A stretch of 64,000 bases of DNA from contig NZ_FOEQ01000014.1 of assembly GCF_900110655.1 (NCBI RefSeq), positions 62,001 to 126,000 of the forward strand, given 5' to 3'. Within the stretch, counting starts at the first letter, position 1, and each line of letters starts with the position of its first letter. Source of the stretch: Pseudomonas soli. GTDB lineage: Bacteria; Pseudomonadota; Gammaproteobacteria; Pseudomonadales; Pseudomonadaceae. Below are positions 1 to 6,948 of the stretch, piece by piece. The notes beneath the pieces were generated by a model. That model did no database searches. It was not told where the DNA came from and worked only from the letters and a program-made list of their open reading frames with translations. The translations under genes were made by a program, and so were the position numbers.

Positions 1-481
1 GGTGGGCAAGTCGCTGTACGAGGCTGACCTGGTCGAAACCGCCAAGGCCATCGCCGCCAAGGTCAATGTGCCGCTGCCGGTCGACGTGGTGGTTGCCAAG
101 GAATTCGCTGAAAGCGCCGAAGCTACCGTCAAGGCGATCGCCGACGTGGCGGCTGACGACATGATCCTCGACATCGGCCCACAGACCGCTGCCAACTTCG
201 CCGAACTGCTGAAGTCGTCGCAGACCATCCTGTGGAACGGCCCGGTCGGTGTGTTCGAATTCGACCAGTTCGGCAACGGCACCAAGGTACTGGCCAAGGC
301 CATCGCCGACAGCGCCGCATTCTCCATCGCCGGTGGCGGTGACACCCTGGCAGCCATCGACAAGTATGGCGTTGGCGCCGATATCTCCTACATTTCTACC
401 GGTGGCGGCGCGTTCCTCGAGTTCGTCGAGGGCAAGGTCCTGCCTGCCGTGGCAATCCTGGAAGAACGGGCCAAGGCCTGA
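1..481 (+). CDS. pgk: Phosphoglycerate kinase, C-terminal part (cut by window edge)
   Basis: This is the 3' part of phosphoglycerate kinase, the glycolytic/gluconeogenic enzyme that transfers phosphate between 1,3-bisphosphoglycerate and ADP. The reading frame is already open at the window start, with the first full codon at base 2. About 159 of the family's usual ~387-400 residues are present, all from the C-terminal nucleotide-binding domain. Visible family features are the WNGPVGVFE segment and the glycine-rich GGGDTLAAI nucleotide loop near the C terminus, followed by STGGGAFLE. The gene is followed by two small lipoprotein genes and then the aldolase gene fba on the same strand, the usual Pseudomonas order for these glycolytic genes. 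Identification is secure; only the N-terminal half is missing, because of the window boundary. Confidence 0.97.
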   Translation, partial: VGKSLYEADLVETAKAIAAKVNVPLPVDVVVAKEFAESAEATVKAIADVAADDMILDIGPQTAANFAELLKSSQTILWNGPVGVFEFDQFGNGTKVLAKAIADSAAFSIAGGGDTLAAIDKYGVGADISYISTGGGAFLEFVEGKVLPAVAILEERAKA

Positions 482-513
482 GTTTGAAGGCGCCTGGCAA
501 AGGGAGCGACCTG

Positions 514-732
514 ATGGTCAAGCAATTGCCTGTGATGATCGTGGCAGTGTTGCTGGGCGCCTGCTCCAGCAACACGGGCAGCGAGGCTGACCCGGCGCAG
601 CCGCCCAAGGGCGGTTGCTACCAGTCCCAGTGGCAGGCCGAGACGGCACCGGTGATCAACAAGCGCCTGGGCCCGGACGGCCTGGAAAAGTACGACGACG
701 AGCACCAGCGCAAGGCGCCGGGCTGCCCTTGA
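514..732 (+). CDS. Small putative lipoprotein (72 aa)
   Basis: A 72-residue protein of unknown function. Residues 1-16 form a short lipoprotein signal peptide ending in the lipobox LLGAC, so the mature protein should begin at a lipidated cysteine followed by SSN. Serine at +2 favours outer-membrane sorting. The mature part is only about 57 residues, polar, with two further cysteines (GGCY and the C-terminal PGCP) that could form a disulfide in the periplasm. I chose the ATG at 514 over the upstream in-frame ATG at 484 because it puts the signal peptide at the N terminus and has a purine-rich AGGGAG sequence 8 bases upstream. It lies 32 bp after pgk and is probably cotranscribed. I do not recognise a family. 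Confidence 0.72.
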   Translation: MVKQLPVMIVAVLLGACSSNTGSEADPAQPPKGGCYQSQWQAETAPVINKRLGPDGLEKYDDEHQRKAPGCP

Positions 733-810
733 TCGGGCGCCAGGCAACCTGAAGGCTGTTTTGTGGTCTTGAACATAGGGCTGCTTTGCAGCCCCTGGCG
801 GAGTGATTGA

Positions 811-1140
811 ATGAAAGCGCTTCTGGCCGCATTGGCCCTGGCGACCCTGGCAGGCTGTTCGTTGCTGCAACCCGCCCAACCCGCCCCGGCGGACAACTGG
901 ACCCGCTGGGTCTGCGACAGCCAGGCCGAGGTGCTGTGGCGCTTCGCTGATGCACAACAGGACGCGGTCGATGTACGCCTGGGTGGCGGCGACCAGGTCT
1001 ACCGGCTCAAGGCCGAGCCGGGCGCCTCCGGCGCGCTGTACAGCGATGGCATGCTGGCCTTCCACACCAAAGGTGAAGAAGGCCTGGTGTATTGGGTGGC
1101 GACCAACGATCTGATTGGGCGGGGCTGCAAGGCACCGTGA
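811..1140 (+). CDS. MliC-family membrane-bound lysozyme inhibitor-like lipoprotein
   Basis: A 109-residue lipoprotein. Residues 1-16 are a signal peptide with the lipobox LAGC; SLLQP follows the lipidated cysteine. The rest resembles the MliC/PliC fold of C-type lysozyme inhibitors: a cysteine near the start of the mature domain (WVCDS), a late segment SGALYSDGMLAFHTKGEEG that matches the family's SGxxY...KG signature, and a C-terminal cysteine (GCKAP) that could pair with the first. Members of this family sit on the periplasmic side of the outer membrane and block host or competitor lysozyme by inserting the conserved Ser/Lys loop into its active site. The family call rests on motif recognition only. 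It sits between pgk and fba and may be expressed with them. A less specific reading is simply a conserved pseudomonad lipoprotein. Confidence 0.68.
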   Translation: MKALLAALALATLAGCSLLQPAQPAPADNWTRWVCDSQAEVLWRFADAQQDAVDVRLGGGDQVYRLKAEPGASGALYSDGMLAFHTKGEEGLVYWVATNDLIGRGCKAP

Positions 1141-1240
1141 CTGGCCGGGCCGCGCAGGTGGCCCACACTACTTGAACAGCAACCGCCCCTGCGGCAGGCT
1201 TGCACGAAACAAACGACGCTTGTCGGGAGAGAGATACACA

Positions 1241-2305
1241 ATGGCACTCATTAGCATGCGCCAGATGCTGGACCACGCCGCCGAGTTCGGCTACGGCGTT
1301 CCGGCTTTCAACGTCAACAACCTCGAGCAGATGCGCGCGATCATGGAAGCCGCCGACAAGACCGACTCCCCGGTCATCGTCCAGGCTTCCGCTGGCGCTC
1401 GCAAATACGCCGGTGCGCCGTTCCTGCGCCACCTGATCCTGGCGGCCATCGAAGAGTTCCCGCACATTCCGGTGTGTATGCACCAGGACCACGGCACCAG
1501 CCCCGACGTTTGCCAGCGCTCCATCCAGCTGGGCTTCAGCTCGGTGATGATGGACGGCTCGCTGGGTGAAGACGGCAAGACCCCGACCGACTACGAGTAC
1601 AACGTCCGTGTCACCCAGCAGACCGTTGCCATGGCCCACGCCTGTGGCGTTTCGGTAGAAGGCGAGCTGGGCTGCCTGGGTTCGCTGGAAACCGGCATGG
1701 CCGGTGAAGAAGACGGCATCGGCGCCGAAGGCGTGCTGGATCACAGCCAGATGCTGACCGACCCGGAAGAAGCGGCCGACTTCGTCAAGAAGACCCAGGT
1801 CGATGCCCTGGCCATCGCCATCGGCACCAGCCACGGCGCCTACAAGTTCACCAAGCCGCCTACCGGTGACGTGCTGGCGATCGACCGCATCAAGGAAATC
1901 CACAAACGCATCCCCAACACCCACCTGGTGATGCACGGCTCGTCCTCGGTGCCGCAAGAGTGGCTGGCGATCATCAACCAGTACGGCGGCGACATCAAAG
2001 AGACCTACGGCGTGCCGGTCGAAGAGATCGTCGAAGGCATCAAGTACGGTGTCCGCAAGGTCAACATCGACACCGACCTGCGTCTGGCCTCCACTGGCGC
2101 CATGCGCCGCCTGATGGCGCAGAACCCGAGCGAGTTCGACCCGCGCAAGTTCTTCGGTGAAACCGTCAAGGCCATGCGTGACGTGTGCATCGCCCGCTAC
2201 GAAGCTTTCGGCACCGCCGGCAACGCCTCGAAGATCAAGCCGATCTCCCTGGAAGGCATGTTCCAGCGCTATGCCAAAGGCGAACTGGCCGCCAAGATCA
2301 ACTGA
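1241..2305 (+). CDS. fba: Class II fructose-1,6-bisphosphate aldolase
   Basis: A 354-residue zinc-dependent aldolase of the Calvin-cycle type (class IIB), which interconverts fructose-1,6-bisphosphate with dihydroxyacetone phosphate and glyceraldehyde-3-phosphate. In pseudomonads it mainly serves gluconeogenesis and the EDEMP cycle, since phosphofructokinase is absent. Zinc and active-site segments are clear: HQDHGTSPD, GELGCLGSLE, GTSHGAYKF, HGSSSVP and KVNIDTDLR. The start ATG at 1241 follows a GGGAGAGAG ribosome-binding sequence and gives the standard family N terminus (ALISMRQMLDHAAE); longer in-frame extensions upstream lack support. A strong intrinsic terminator follows 21 bp downstream, closing the pgk-lipoprotein-fba unit. 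Confidence 0.98.
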   Translation: MALISMRQMLDHAAEFGYGVPAFNVNNLEQMRAIMEAADKTDSPVIVQASAGARKYAGAPFLRHLILAAIEEFPHIPVCMHQDHGTSPDVCQRSIQLGFSSVMMDGSLGEDGKTPTDYEYNVRVTQQTVAMAHACGVSVEGELGCLGSLETGMAGEEDGIGAEGVLDHSQMLTDPEEAADFVKKTQVDALAIAIGTSHGAYKFTKPPTGDVLAIDRIKEIHKRIPNTHLVMHGSSSVPQEWLAIINQYGGDIKETYGVPVEEIVEGIKYGVRKVNIDTDLRLASTGAMRRLMAQNPSEFDPRKFFGETVKAMRDVCIARYEAFGTAGNASKIKPISLEGMFQRYAKGELAAKIN

Positions 2306-2326
2306 TCTGGTACCGTTCAACGAAAG

Positions 2327-2352
2327 AGCCCGCCGCGAAGCGGGCTTTTTTT
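2327..2352 (+). terminator. Intrinsic terminator after fba
   Basis: A perfect 7-bp GC-rich stem AGCCCGC / GCGGGCT with a 6-base loop, followed directly by a run of seven T residues (2346-2352 including the last stem base). It separates the glycolytic unit from cfcR. Confidence 0.93.
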
Positions 2353-2468
2353 GTGCGCGCAAGACCCGATTCGTACGTCGGCTGTCCACCGCTTATACCG
2401 TTAGTCGGCTAAGATCGGTTCCGATGGCTTATGGCCATGCGCCTGCATTGCGTCTTGAGATGCCGAGA

Positions 2469-2475
2469 CTAGAGT
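2469..2475 (+). promoter_or_regulatory. Possible RpoS-type -10 element of cfcR
   Basis: CTAGAGT lies 51 bases before the cfcR start and matches five of seven positions of the stationary-phase -10 consensus CTAYACT. The P. putida homologue is reported to be RpoS-dependent, which is why I looked for it. There is no convincing -35, which is common for RpoS promoters. This is a weak assignment. Confidence 0.3.
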
Positions 2476-2526
2476 AACAATCGGATCCAATTAAAAGTCG
2501 CAGTTGGACTTACCAAGAGAAGCAAC

Positions 2527-4644
2527 ATGGATGGCGCTTATTCTCAAACACCGGAAAGCAGTTCGGTTCTGCTGATCGTAGACGACTATCCGGAGAACCT
2601 CATCAGCATGCGGGCTCTGCTGACCCGCCAGGATTGGCAGGTATTGACCGCCAGTTCAGGGATGGAAGCCCTGAGCACCTTGCTTGAGCACGAGGTCGAT
2701 CTGGTGCTGCTCGATGTGCAGATGCCCGAGATGGACGGTTTCGAGGTGGCCCGCCTGATGCGCGGCAGCCAACGCACCCGTTTGACTCCGATTATTTTTC
2801 TGACCGCCAACGAGCAGTCCGACGCCGCGGTGCTCAAGGGGTATGCTAGTGGCGCAGTGGATTACCTGTTCAAACCGTTCGACCCGCAAATACTCAAGCC
2901 CAAGGTCCAGGCTCTGCTGGAGCAGCAGCGCAACAGGCGCATGCTGCAACGGCTGACCCGTGAACTGGAGTCGGCGCGGGCGTTCAACGCCTCGATCCTG
3001 GAAAATGCCGCCGAGGGCATCCTGGTGGTGGATGAGGGGGGCAGCATCGATTTCGCCAACCCGGCCATCTCGCGCCTCCTGGATGCGCCGGTGGAGAAGC
3101 TGCAAGGCGCGCATATGCTGGACCTGATCCAGCTCCCCTGCGCCAATCTTTGGCCTGAGTCGGACTTTTACCAGGCCTATCTGGGGCGGCAGATCTTCCG
3201 TGTCCACGACGCCCAGTTGCGCACCCTCGGTGGTCAGTTGGTGCCCGTAGCGCTGTCCTGCGCGCCTTTGCCCGCCGAGCAGAAAGCCATGGTGGTCACG
3301 GTGCTGGACATGTCGGTGGTGCGTAGCCTGCACCAGCAACTGGAGTACCAGGCAGTGACCGATCCTTTGACCGGGTTGCTCAATCGCCGTGGCTTCTACC
3401 AGACAGCCGAAAGCGCGTTGCTGCGCAACGAGCGTTCAGACAAGGCCAAGGCCCTGATGTACATGGACCTGGACGGTTTCAAGCGGATCAACGACCTGCT
3501 CGGCCATGACGCTGGCGATACCGTCCTGCGCTGGGTGGCTGACCAGCTCAAGGAATGCCTGGGCAGCGAGGCGCTGCTGGCGCGTATGGGCGGCGACGAG
3601 TTTACCGCCCTGTTCGATGGCCTGCCGTACCCCGAGCAGGCCGGCCGCTACGCCGAGAAACTGCTGGAGCGTATGTCGAGCTTCCAGCAGGTGGATGGGC
3701 TGGAGGTGAACCTGGGGGTGAGCATCGGCATTGCCACCTACCCGGACTGTGGCGCTAACGTGGAAGGCCTGTTGCGCGCCGCCGACGCGGCGATGTACGC
3801 GGCCAAGCAGGCCGGACGCCAGCAGTATCGCTTCTACGACCAGGAACTCAATGGCCGCGCCCGCTCGCGGCTGATGCTCGAGGACAGTGTGCGTACAGCC
3901 ATCGAGCAGAATGACTTCACTCTGGTCTACCAACCGCAGGTGGCTTTCACCGATGGCCGCTTGCGGGGCTTCGAGGCGTTGTTGCGCTGGCAGCACCCCA
4001 GCGTTGGCGACGTGCCGCCCGGGTTGTTCATTCCCCTGCTGGAGGAGGCTCGTCTGATCAACCGCCTGGCCAGCTGGATCTATCGCAAGGGCGCCGCGCA
4101 GCGCAATGCCTGGAGCGAGCGCTTTGGTTCGCAGCTGGTGCTGGGCATCAGCCTGAGCCGCGCCCAGTTCACCATGCCCGGGTTGGTCGATGAACTGGCC
4201 CAGGTGATCGAGAAGCATCAACTGCAACCCGCCCAGCTGGAGGTGGAGGTGGCCGAGACCTCGTTGATGTACAACATCGACGCGGCGGTGAAGCAGGTGC
4301 ACCGCCTGCGAGAGCTGGGCATTCGCGTGGCGTTGGACGACTTCGGCGCCGGCGACTGCTCGTTGCGCATGCTGCGCGACCTGCCTATCGACACGCTCAA
4401 GCTCGACCGCCACCTGGTCGCGCGGTTGCCGGACTCGGCGGCGGATATCGCCTTGGTGCGCAGCGTCATCGACCTGTGCGCGGCCTACGACATCACGGTA
4501 ATCGCCGAGGGTGTCGAGACTCGGGCCCAAGCCGAATGGCTCAAGGGCGCCGGTTGCGCCTACGTGCAGGGGTTCCTGGTGGCCCGGCCGCTCACTGCCG
4601 ACGCCGCTGGCGATTTCCCGGCGCTTTTCCCATGGGCGTCGTGA
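2527..4644 (+). CDS. cfcR: Response regulator with receiver, PAS, GGDEF and EAL domains (CfcR/Rup4959)
   Basis: A 705-residue c-di-GMP signalling protein. Domains in order: CheY-like receiver (about 13-135; acidic pair D19/D20, phosphoacceptor D63 in LLDVQMPEMDG, switch T in LTAN, K in FKPF), PAS (about 150-270), GGDEF (about 275-435; intact GGDEF at 355-359) and EAL (about 455-700; EAL at 483-485, with DDFG, LKLD and AEGVET present). The position before GGDEF that normally carries the inhibitory RxxD I-site reads GSEA, so product inhibition is probably absent. In the EAL domain the usual metal-binding Asn of the VNxS segment appears to be Ser (GISLS), suggesting weak phosphodiesterase activity. 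The P. putida homologue, adjacent to fba, has been described as the GGDEF/EAL response regulator CfcR (formerly Rup4959), which raises c-di-GMP and acts in rhizosphere and biofilm behaviour. No cognate kinase is adjacent. The ribosome-binding site is AAGAGAAG before ATG 2527. Confidence 0.93.
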   Translation: MDGAYSQTPESSSVLLIVDDYPENLISMRALLTRQDWQVLTASSGMEALSTLLEHEVDLVLLDVQMPEMDGFEVARLMRGSQRTRLTPIIFLTANEQSDAAVLKGYASGAVDYLFKPFDPQILKPKVQALLEQQRNRRMLQRLTRELESARAFNASILENAAEGILVVDEGGSIDFANPAISRLLDAPVEKLQGAHMLDLIQLPCANLWPESDFYQAYLGRQIFRVHDAQLRTLGGQLVPVALSCAPLPAEQKAMVVTVLDMSVVRSLHQQLEYQAVTDPLTGLLNRRGFYQTAESALLRNERSDKAKALMYMDLDGFKRINDLLGHDAGDTVLRWVADQLKECLGSEALLARMGGDEFTALFDGLPYPEQAGRYAEKLLERMSSFQQVDGLEVNLGVSIGIATYPDCGANVEGLLRAADAAMYAAKQAGRQQYRFYDQELNGRARSRLMLEDSVRTAIEQNDFTLVYQPQVAFTDGRLRGFEALLRWQHPSVGDVPPGLFIPLLEEARLINRLASWIYRKGAAQRNAWSERFGSQLVLGISLSRAQFTMPGLVDELAQVIEKHQLQPAQLEVEVAETSLMYNIDAAVKQVHRLRELGIRVALDDFGAGDCSLRMLRDLPIDTLKLDRHLVARLPDSAADIALVRSVIDLCAAYDITVIAEGVETRAQAEWLKGAGCAYVQGFLVARPLTADAAGDFPALFPWAS

Positions 4645-4682
4645 TTGGCTAAACTCGCGTCTTCTCGTTCCGAACGCCAGCC

Positions 4683-5183
4683 ATGACCGCCCTACGTTAC
4701 CTGCAAGCCTACCCGCCGCACCTGCAGGAACAGGTGCGCCAGATGATCGCCAGCGATCGCCTGGGCGACTACCTGCGCCAGCGCTATCCCGAACGCCACG
4801 ACGTGCAGAGCGACAAGGCCCTGTACGGCTATGCCCAGGAAATCAAGCAGCAGTACCTGCGCAGTGCGCCGCCGCTGGACAAGGTCCTGTTCGACAACCG
4901 CCTGGACCTCACCCACCGTGCATTGGGCTTGAACACGGCGGTATCGCGGGTGCAGGGCGGCAAGCTCAAGGCCAAGAAGGAGATCCGCGTCGCCTCGTTG
5001 TTCCGCGAGGCAGCGCCGCAGTTCCTGCGCATGATCGTGGTGCATGAGCTGGCGCACCTGAGGGAGCGCGATCACAACAAGGCGTTCTACCAGCTCTGCC
5101 AGCACATGGAGCCGGACTACCATCAACTTGAATTCGACCTGCGCGTCTACCTGACCTATCGGGAACTGCCGGGCAACACCTGA
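4683..5183 (+). CDS. ygjP: YgjP-type (M48-like) zinc metallopeptidase
   Basis: A 166-residue soluble protein of the YgjP/DUF45 family, the same length as the E. coli protein. The zinc site is the HELAH motif in VVHELAHLRERDHNKAF, with a second histidine cluster (HNKAFYQLCQHMEPDYHQLEFD) that is nearly the same in E. coli YgjP. These proteins belong to the gluzincin/SprT-like group; the E. coli member is listed in databases as a UTP pyrophosphatase from screening work, so the true activity is unsettled. It is 38 bp downstream of cfcR and 14 bp upstream of the winged-helix gene, so the three may share a transcript. SprT itself is less likely because that family has a different C-terminal zinc ribbon. 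Confidence 0.87.
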   Translation: MTALRYLQAYPPHLQEQVRQMIASDRLGDYLRQRYPERHDVQSDKALYGYAQEIKQQYLRSAPPLDKVLFDNRLDLTHRALGLNTAVSRVQGGKLKAKKEIRVASLFREAAPQFLRMIVVHELAHLRERDHNKAFYQLCQHMEPDYHQLEFDLRVYLTYRELPGNT

Positions 5184-5197
5184 GGGACAAGCACCCC

Positions 5198-5500
5198 ATG
5201 ACCACGGAAGTGAGCAAGACCCGCAGCAGCTTCTACCGCCGCCTTTACGTGGCCTGGCTGATCGACAGCCAGACCGCCACCAGTGTGCCGGCGTTGATGG
5301 AGGCCACCGGCATGCCCCGGCGTACCGCCCAGGACACCATCGCCGCCTTGGCCGACCTGGACATCATCTGCGAGTTCGAGCAGCAGGCCGGTGCGCGCAA
5401 CCATGCCGGCCATTACCGGATTCACGACTGGGGCGCGATCGACAAGCAGTGGATCATCCAGCACCTGCGGCAGATCCGTGACGTACTGGGCTACCCTTGA
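5198..5500 (+). CDS. Small winged-helix DNA-binding protein (100 aa)
   Basis: A 100-residue protein that folds, by pattern, into one winged helix-turn-helix: helices around residues 10-25 and 28-36, a recognition helix TGMPRRTAQDTIAALADL (about 37-54), then a wing with ARNHAGHYRI. It probably binds DNA as a small transcription factor of the type often annotated only as a helix-turn-helix protein. Target unknown. The ATG at 5198 is preceded by a good GAGGGA ribosome-binding site, and the gene starts 14 bp after the ygjP-like gene, so it is likely cotranscribed with it. It ends 19 bp before the convergent elaA gene. I cannot place it in a characterised family. Confidence 0.78.
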   Translation: MTTEVSKTRSSFYRRLYVAWLIDSQTATSVPALMEATGMPRRTAQDTIAALADLDIICEFEQQAGARNHAGHYRIHDWGAIDKQWIIQHLRQIRDVLGYP

Positions 5501-5519
5501 GCGTCGCGGGGCAATGCCC

Positions 5520-5972
5520 TCAGCCCTTGCGCATGCCGATATGCGGAATATCGTCCTCGAGGTACTCCTCGCCCACCACCTCGAAGCCATGGCGGTTGTA
5601 GTAGCCCTGCAGGTGCGCCTGGGCCGACAGGTACACCGGCGTCCCCGCCCAGCAGTGCGCTGCGCACTCCAGCCCCTTGAGCAGCAACTGATGCCCCAGC
5701 CCGCCCCCACGCGCCGACGGGGCGGTGACCACCCGGCCGATCACCACGTCGCCATTGTTTGATTGCGGGTCGAGCAAACGCAGGTAGGCCACCAATCGGT
5801 TCCCGTCCCAGCCCATCAGGTGCAGGGTATCGCCTTGCAGATCGAGCCCGTCGACTTCCTGGTAGGCGCATCGTTGCTCGACCACGAACACCTCGGTGCG
5901 CAGTTGCAGGATGGCGTAGAGTTGTTCCTTGGCGAGGTCGCCATGGTGCTTGCAGATCCACTCGATGGACAT
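5520..5972 (-). CDS. elaA: ElaA-family GNAT N-acetyltransferase
   Basis: A 150-residue GNAT-fold acetyltransferase closely resembling E. coli ElaA over its full length: LYAILQLRTEVFVVEQ near residues 18-34, YQEVDGLDLQGDT, the acetyl-CoA pyrophosphate-binding segment VVTAPSARGGGLGHQLL (about 82-98), QAHLQGYYNRHGF and the C-terminal DDIPHIGM. The cellular substrate is not established. The gene is monocistronic on the minus strand, with a clear GGAG sequence upstream of its ATG at 5972, and converges on the winged-helix gene. Confidence 0.9.
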   Translation of the reverse strand: MSIEWICKHHGDLAKEQLYAILQLRTEVFVVEQRCAYQEVDGLDLQGDTLHLMGWDGNRLVAYLRLLDPQSNNGDVVIGRVVTAPSARGGGLGHQLLLKGLECAAHCWAGTPVYLSAQAHLQGYYNRHGFEVVGEEYLEDDIPHIGMRKG

Positions 5973-6040
5973 GGGGGGTCTCCTTCGGTTGACCGTCGAT
6001 CATCGCAAATCCAGGCGGTCACGACGAGGGAGAATGACGC

Positions 6041-6106
6041 CGTCCAGGATTCGGCCAAAATAGAGGCTAAATGACATTATCGTCCGCTGCCGCCAGGATT
6101 TGGCTT
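6041..6106. repeat. Pair of imperfect 16-bp direct repeats upstream of the solute-binding protein gene
   Basis: CGTCCAGGATTCGGCC (6041-6056) and CGCCAGGATTTGGCTT (6091-6106) are close copies on the same strand, 50 bp apart (about five helical turns). They lie in the gap between elaA and the periplasmic binding protein gene, 78-143 bases before its start. They could be tandem operator sites for an unknown regulator, or coincidental. Confidence 0.35.
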
Positions 6107-6183
6107 GTGTAATCTGCAACCTCTGTTGCTAGTTAGAGATCGCCGTCACCAGCGTGGGCCCCCAACTTCGAAAGGATTTGAGC

Positions 6184-6921
6184 ATGCGGCCACTGCTTTG
6201 CGTTCTTGCATTACTGGGACTGTTGTGCGCGGGGCCTGCCCTGGCCCATGGCAAGCTGCGGCTGGTGGCCGACAGCTGGCCGCCTTTCACCGATACCGGC
6301 ATGCCCGGTGGCGGCCTGGCCACCAGCATCGTCACCACGGCGCTGACCCGTGCCGGCTACGCCACCGAGTTCGAGGAGGTGCCCTGGGCCAGGGCGCTGA
6401 TGGGGGTGGGCGAGGGGCGCTACGATGTGTTGATCAATGCCTGGTACAACCAGGAGCGCACCCTGATCGGCCAGTTCTCTGCAACCTACCTGGTCAACCG
6501 CATCCGCCTGCTCAAGCGTGAAGGCGAGGCTTTTGCCTATGCCCGCCAGGCTGACCTGTACCCTTACACCATCGCCGTGGTGCGCGACTACGCCTATTCC
6601 CCCGAATTCGACAGCGACGAACGCCTGAACAAGGTACTGGTGCGTAACTTTTCATCAGCGGTGCGCATGCTGGCGGCCGGGCGGGTGAACCTGGCGGTGG
6701 AGGATGAATACGTGGCGCGCTACAACCTGCAGCGCGAGCCGCAGCAGGTGCGCGAGGGTGTGACCTTCGTCGACCCGCCGCTGGGCGAGAACAGCCTGCA
6801 CATCCTGGTGAGCCTCAAGCACCCGGAGCACAAGAAGATCGTGGCGCGTTTCGAAAAAGCCATCGCCACCATGAAGGCCGACGGCAGCTACGCCCGCCTG
6901 ATGCGCCAGCATGGTTTCTGA
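6184..6921 (+). CDS. Periplasmic solute-binding protein, family 3 (orphan)
   Basis: A 245-residue secreted protein of the bacterial extracellular solute-binding family 3 (amino-acid-type periplasmic binding domain). Residues 1-21 are a signal peptide (hydrophobic core LLCVLALLGLLCAG, cleavage after ALA). The mature part has the typical opening LRLVADSWPPFTDTGMPGGGL, then EVPWARALMGVGEGRYDVLINA, as in the small ABC/chemosensory binding proteins of pseudomonads. The ATG at 6184 is preceded by GAAAGGA; an in-frame ATG at 6154 would put ten charged residues before the signal peptide and was rejected. No permease, ATPase or histidine kinase gene adjoins it, so its transport or sensory partner must be elsewhere. 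Ligand unknown. Confidence 0.85.
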   Translation: MRPLLCVLALLGLLCAGPALAHGKLRLVADSWPPFTDTGMPGGGLATSIVTTALTRAGYATEFEEVPWARALMGVGEGRYDVLINAWYNQERTLIGQFSATYLVNRIRLLKREGEAFAYARQADLYPYTIAVVRDYAYSPEFDSDERLNKVLVRNFSSAVRMLAAGRVNLAVEDEYVARYNLQREPQQVREGVTFVDPPLGENSLHILVSLKHPEHKKIVARFEKAIATMKADGSYARLMRQHGF

Positions 6922-6922
6922 G

Positions 6923-6945
6923 CCCGCTCCTGGTGTGGGAGCGGG
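6923..6945. terminator. Hairpin between convergent genes
   Basis: CCCGCTCC (6923-6930) pairs perfectly with GGAGCGGG (6938-6945) around a 7-base loop. It lies directly after the stop codon of the binding protein gene and 4 bp before the stop of the convergent yccS-like gene. There is no T-run, so it is either a half REP unit or a transcript-end stabiliser rather than a classic terminator. Confidence 0.5.
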
Positions 6946-6948
6946 TAA

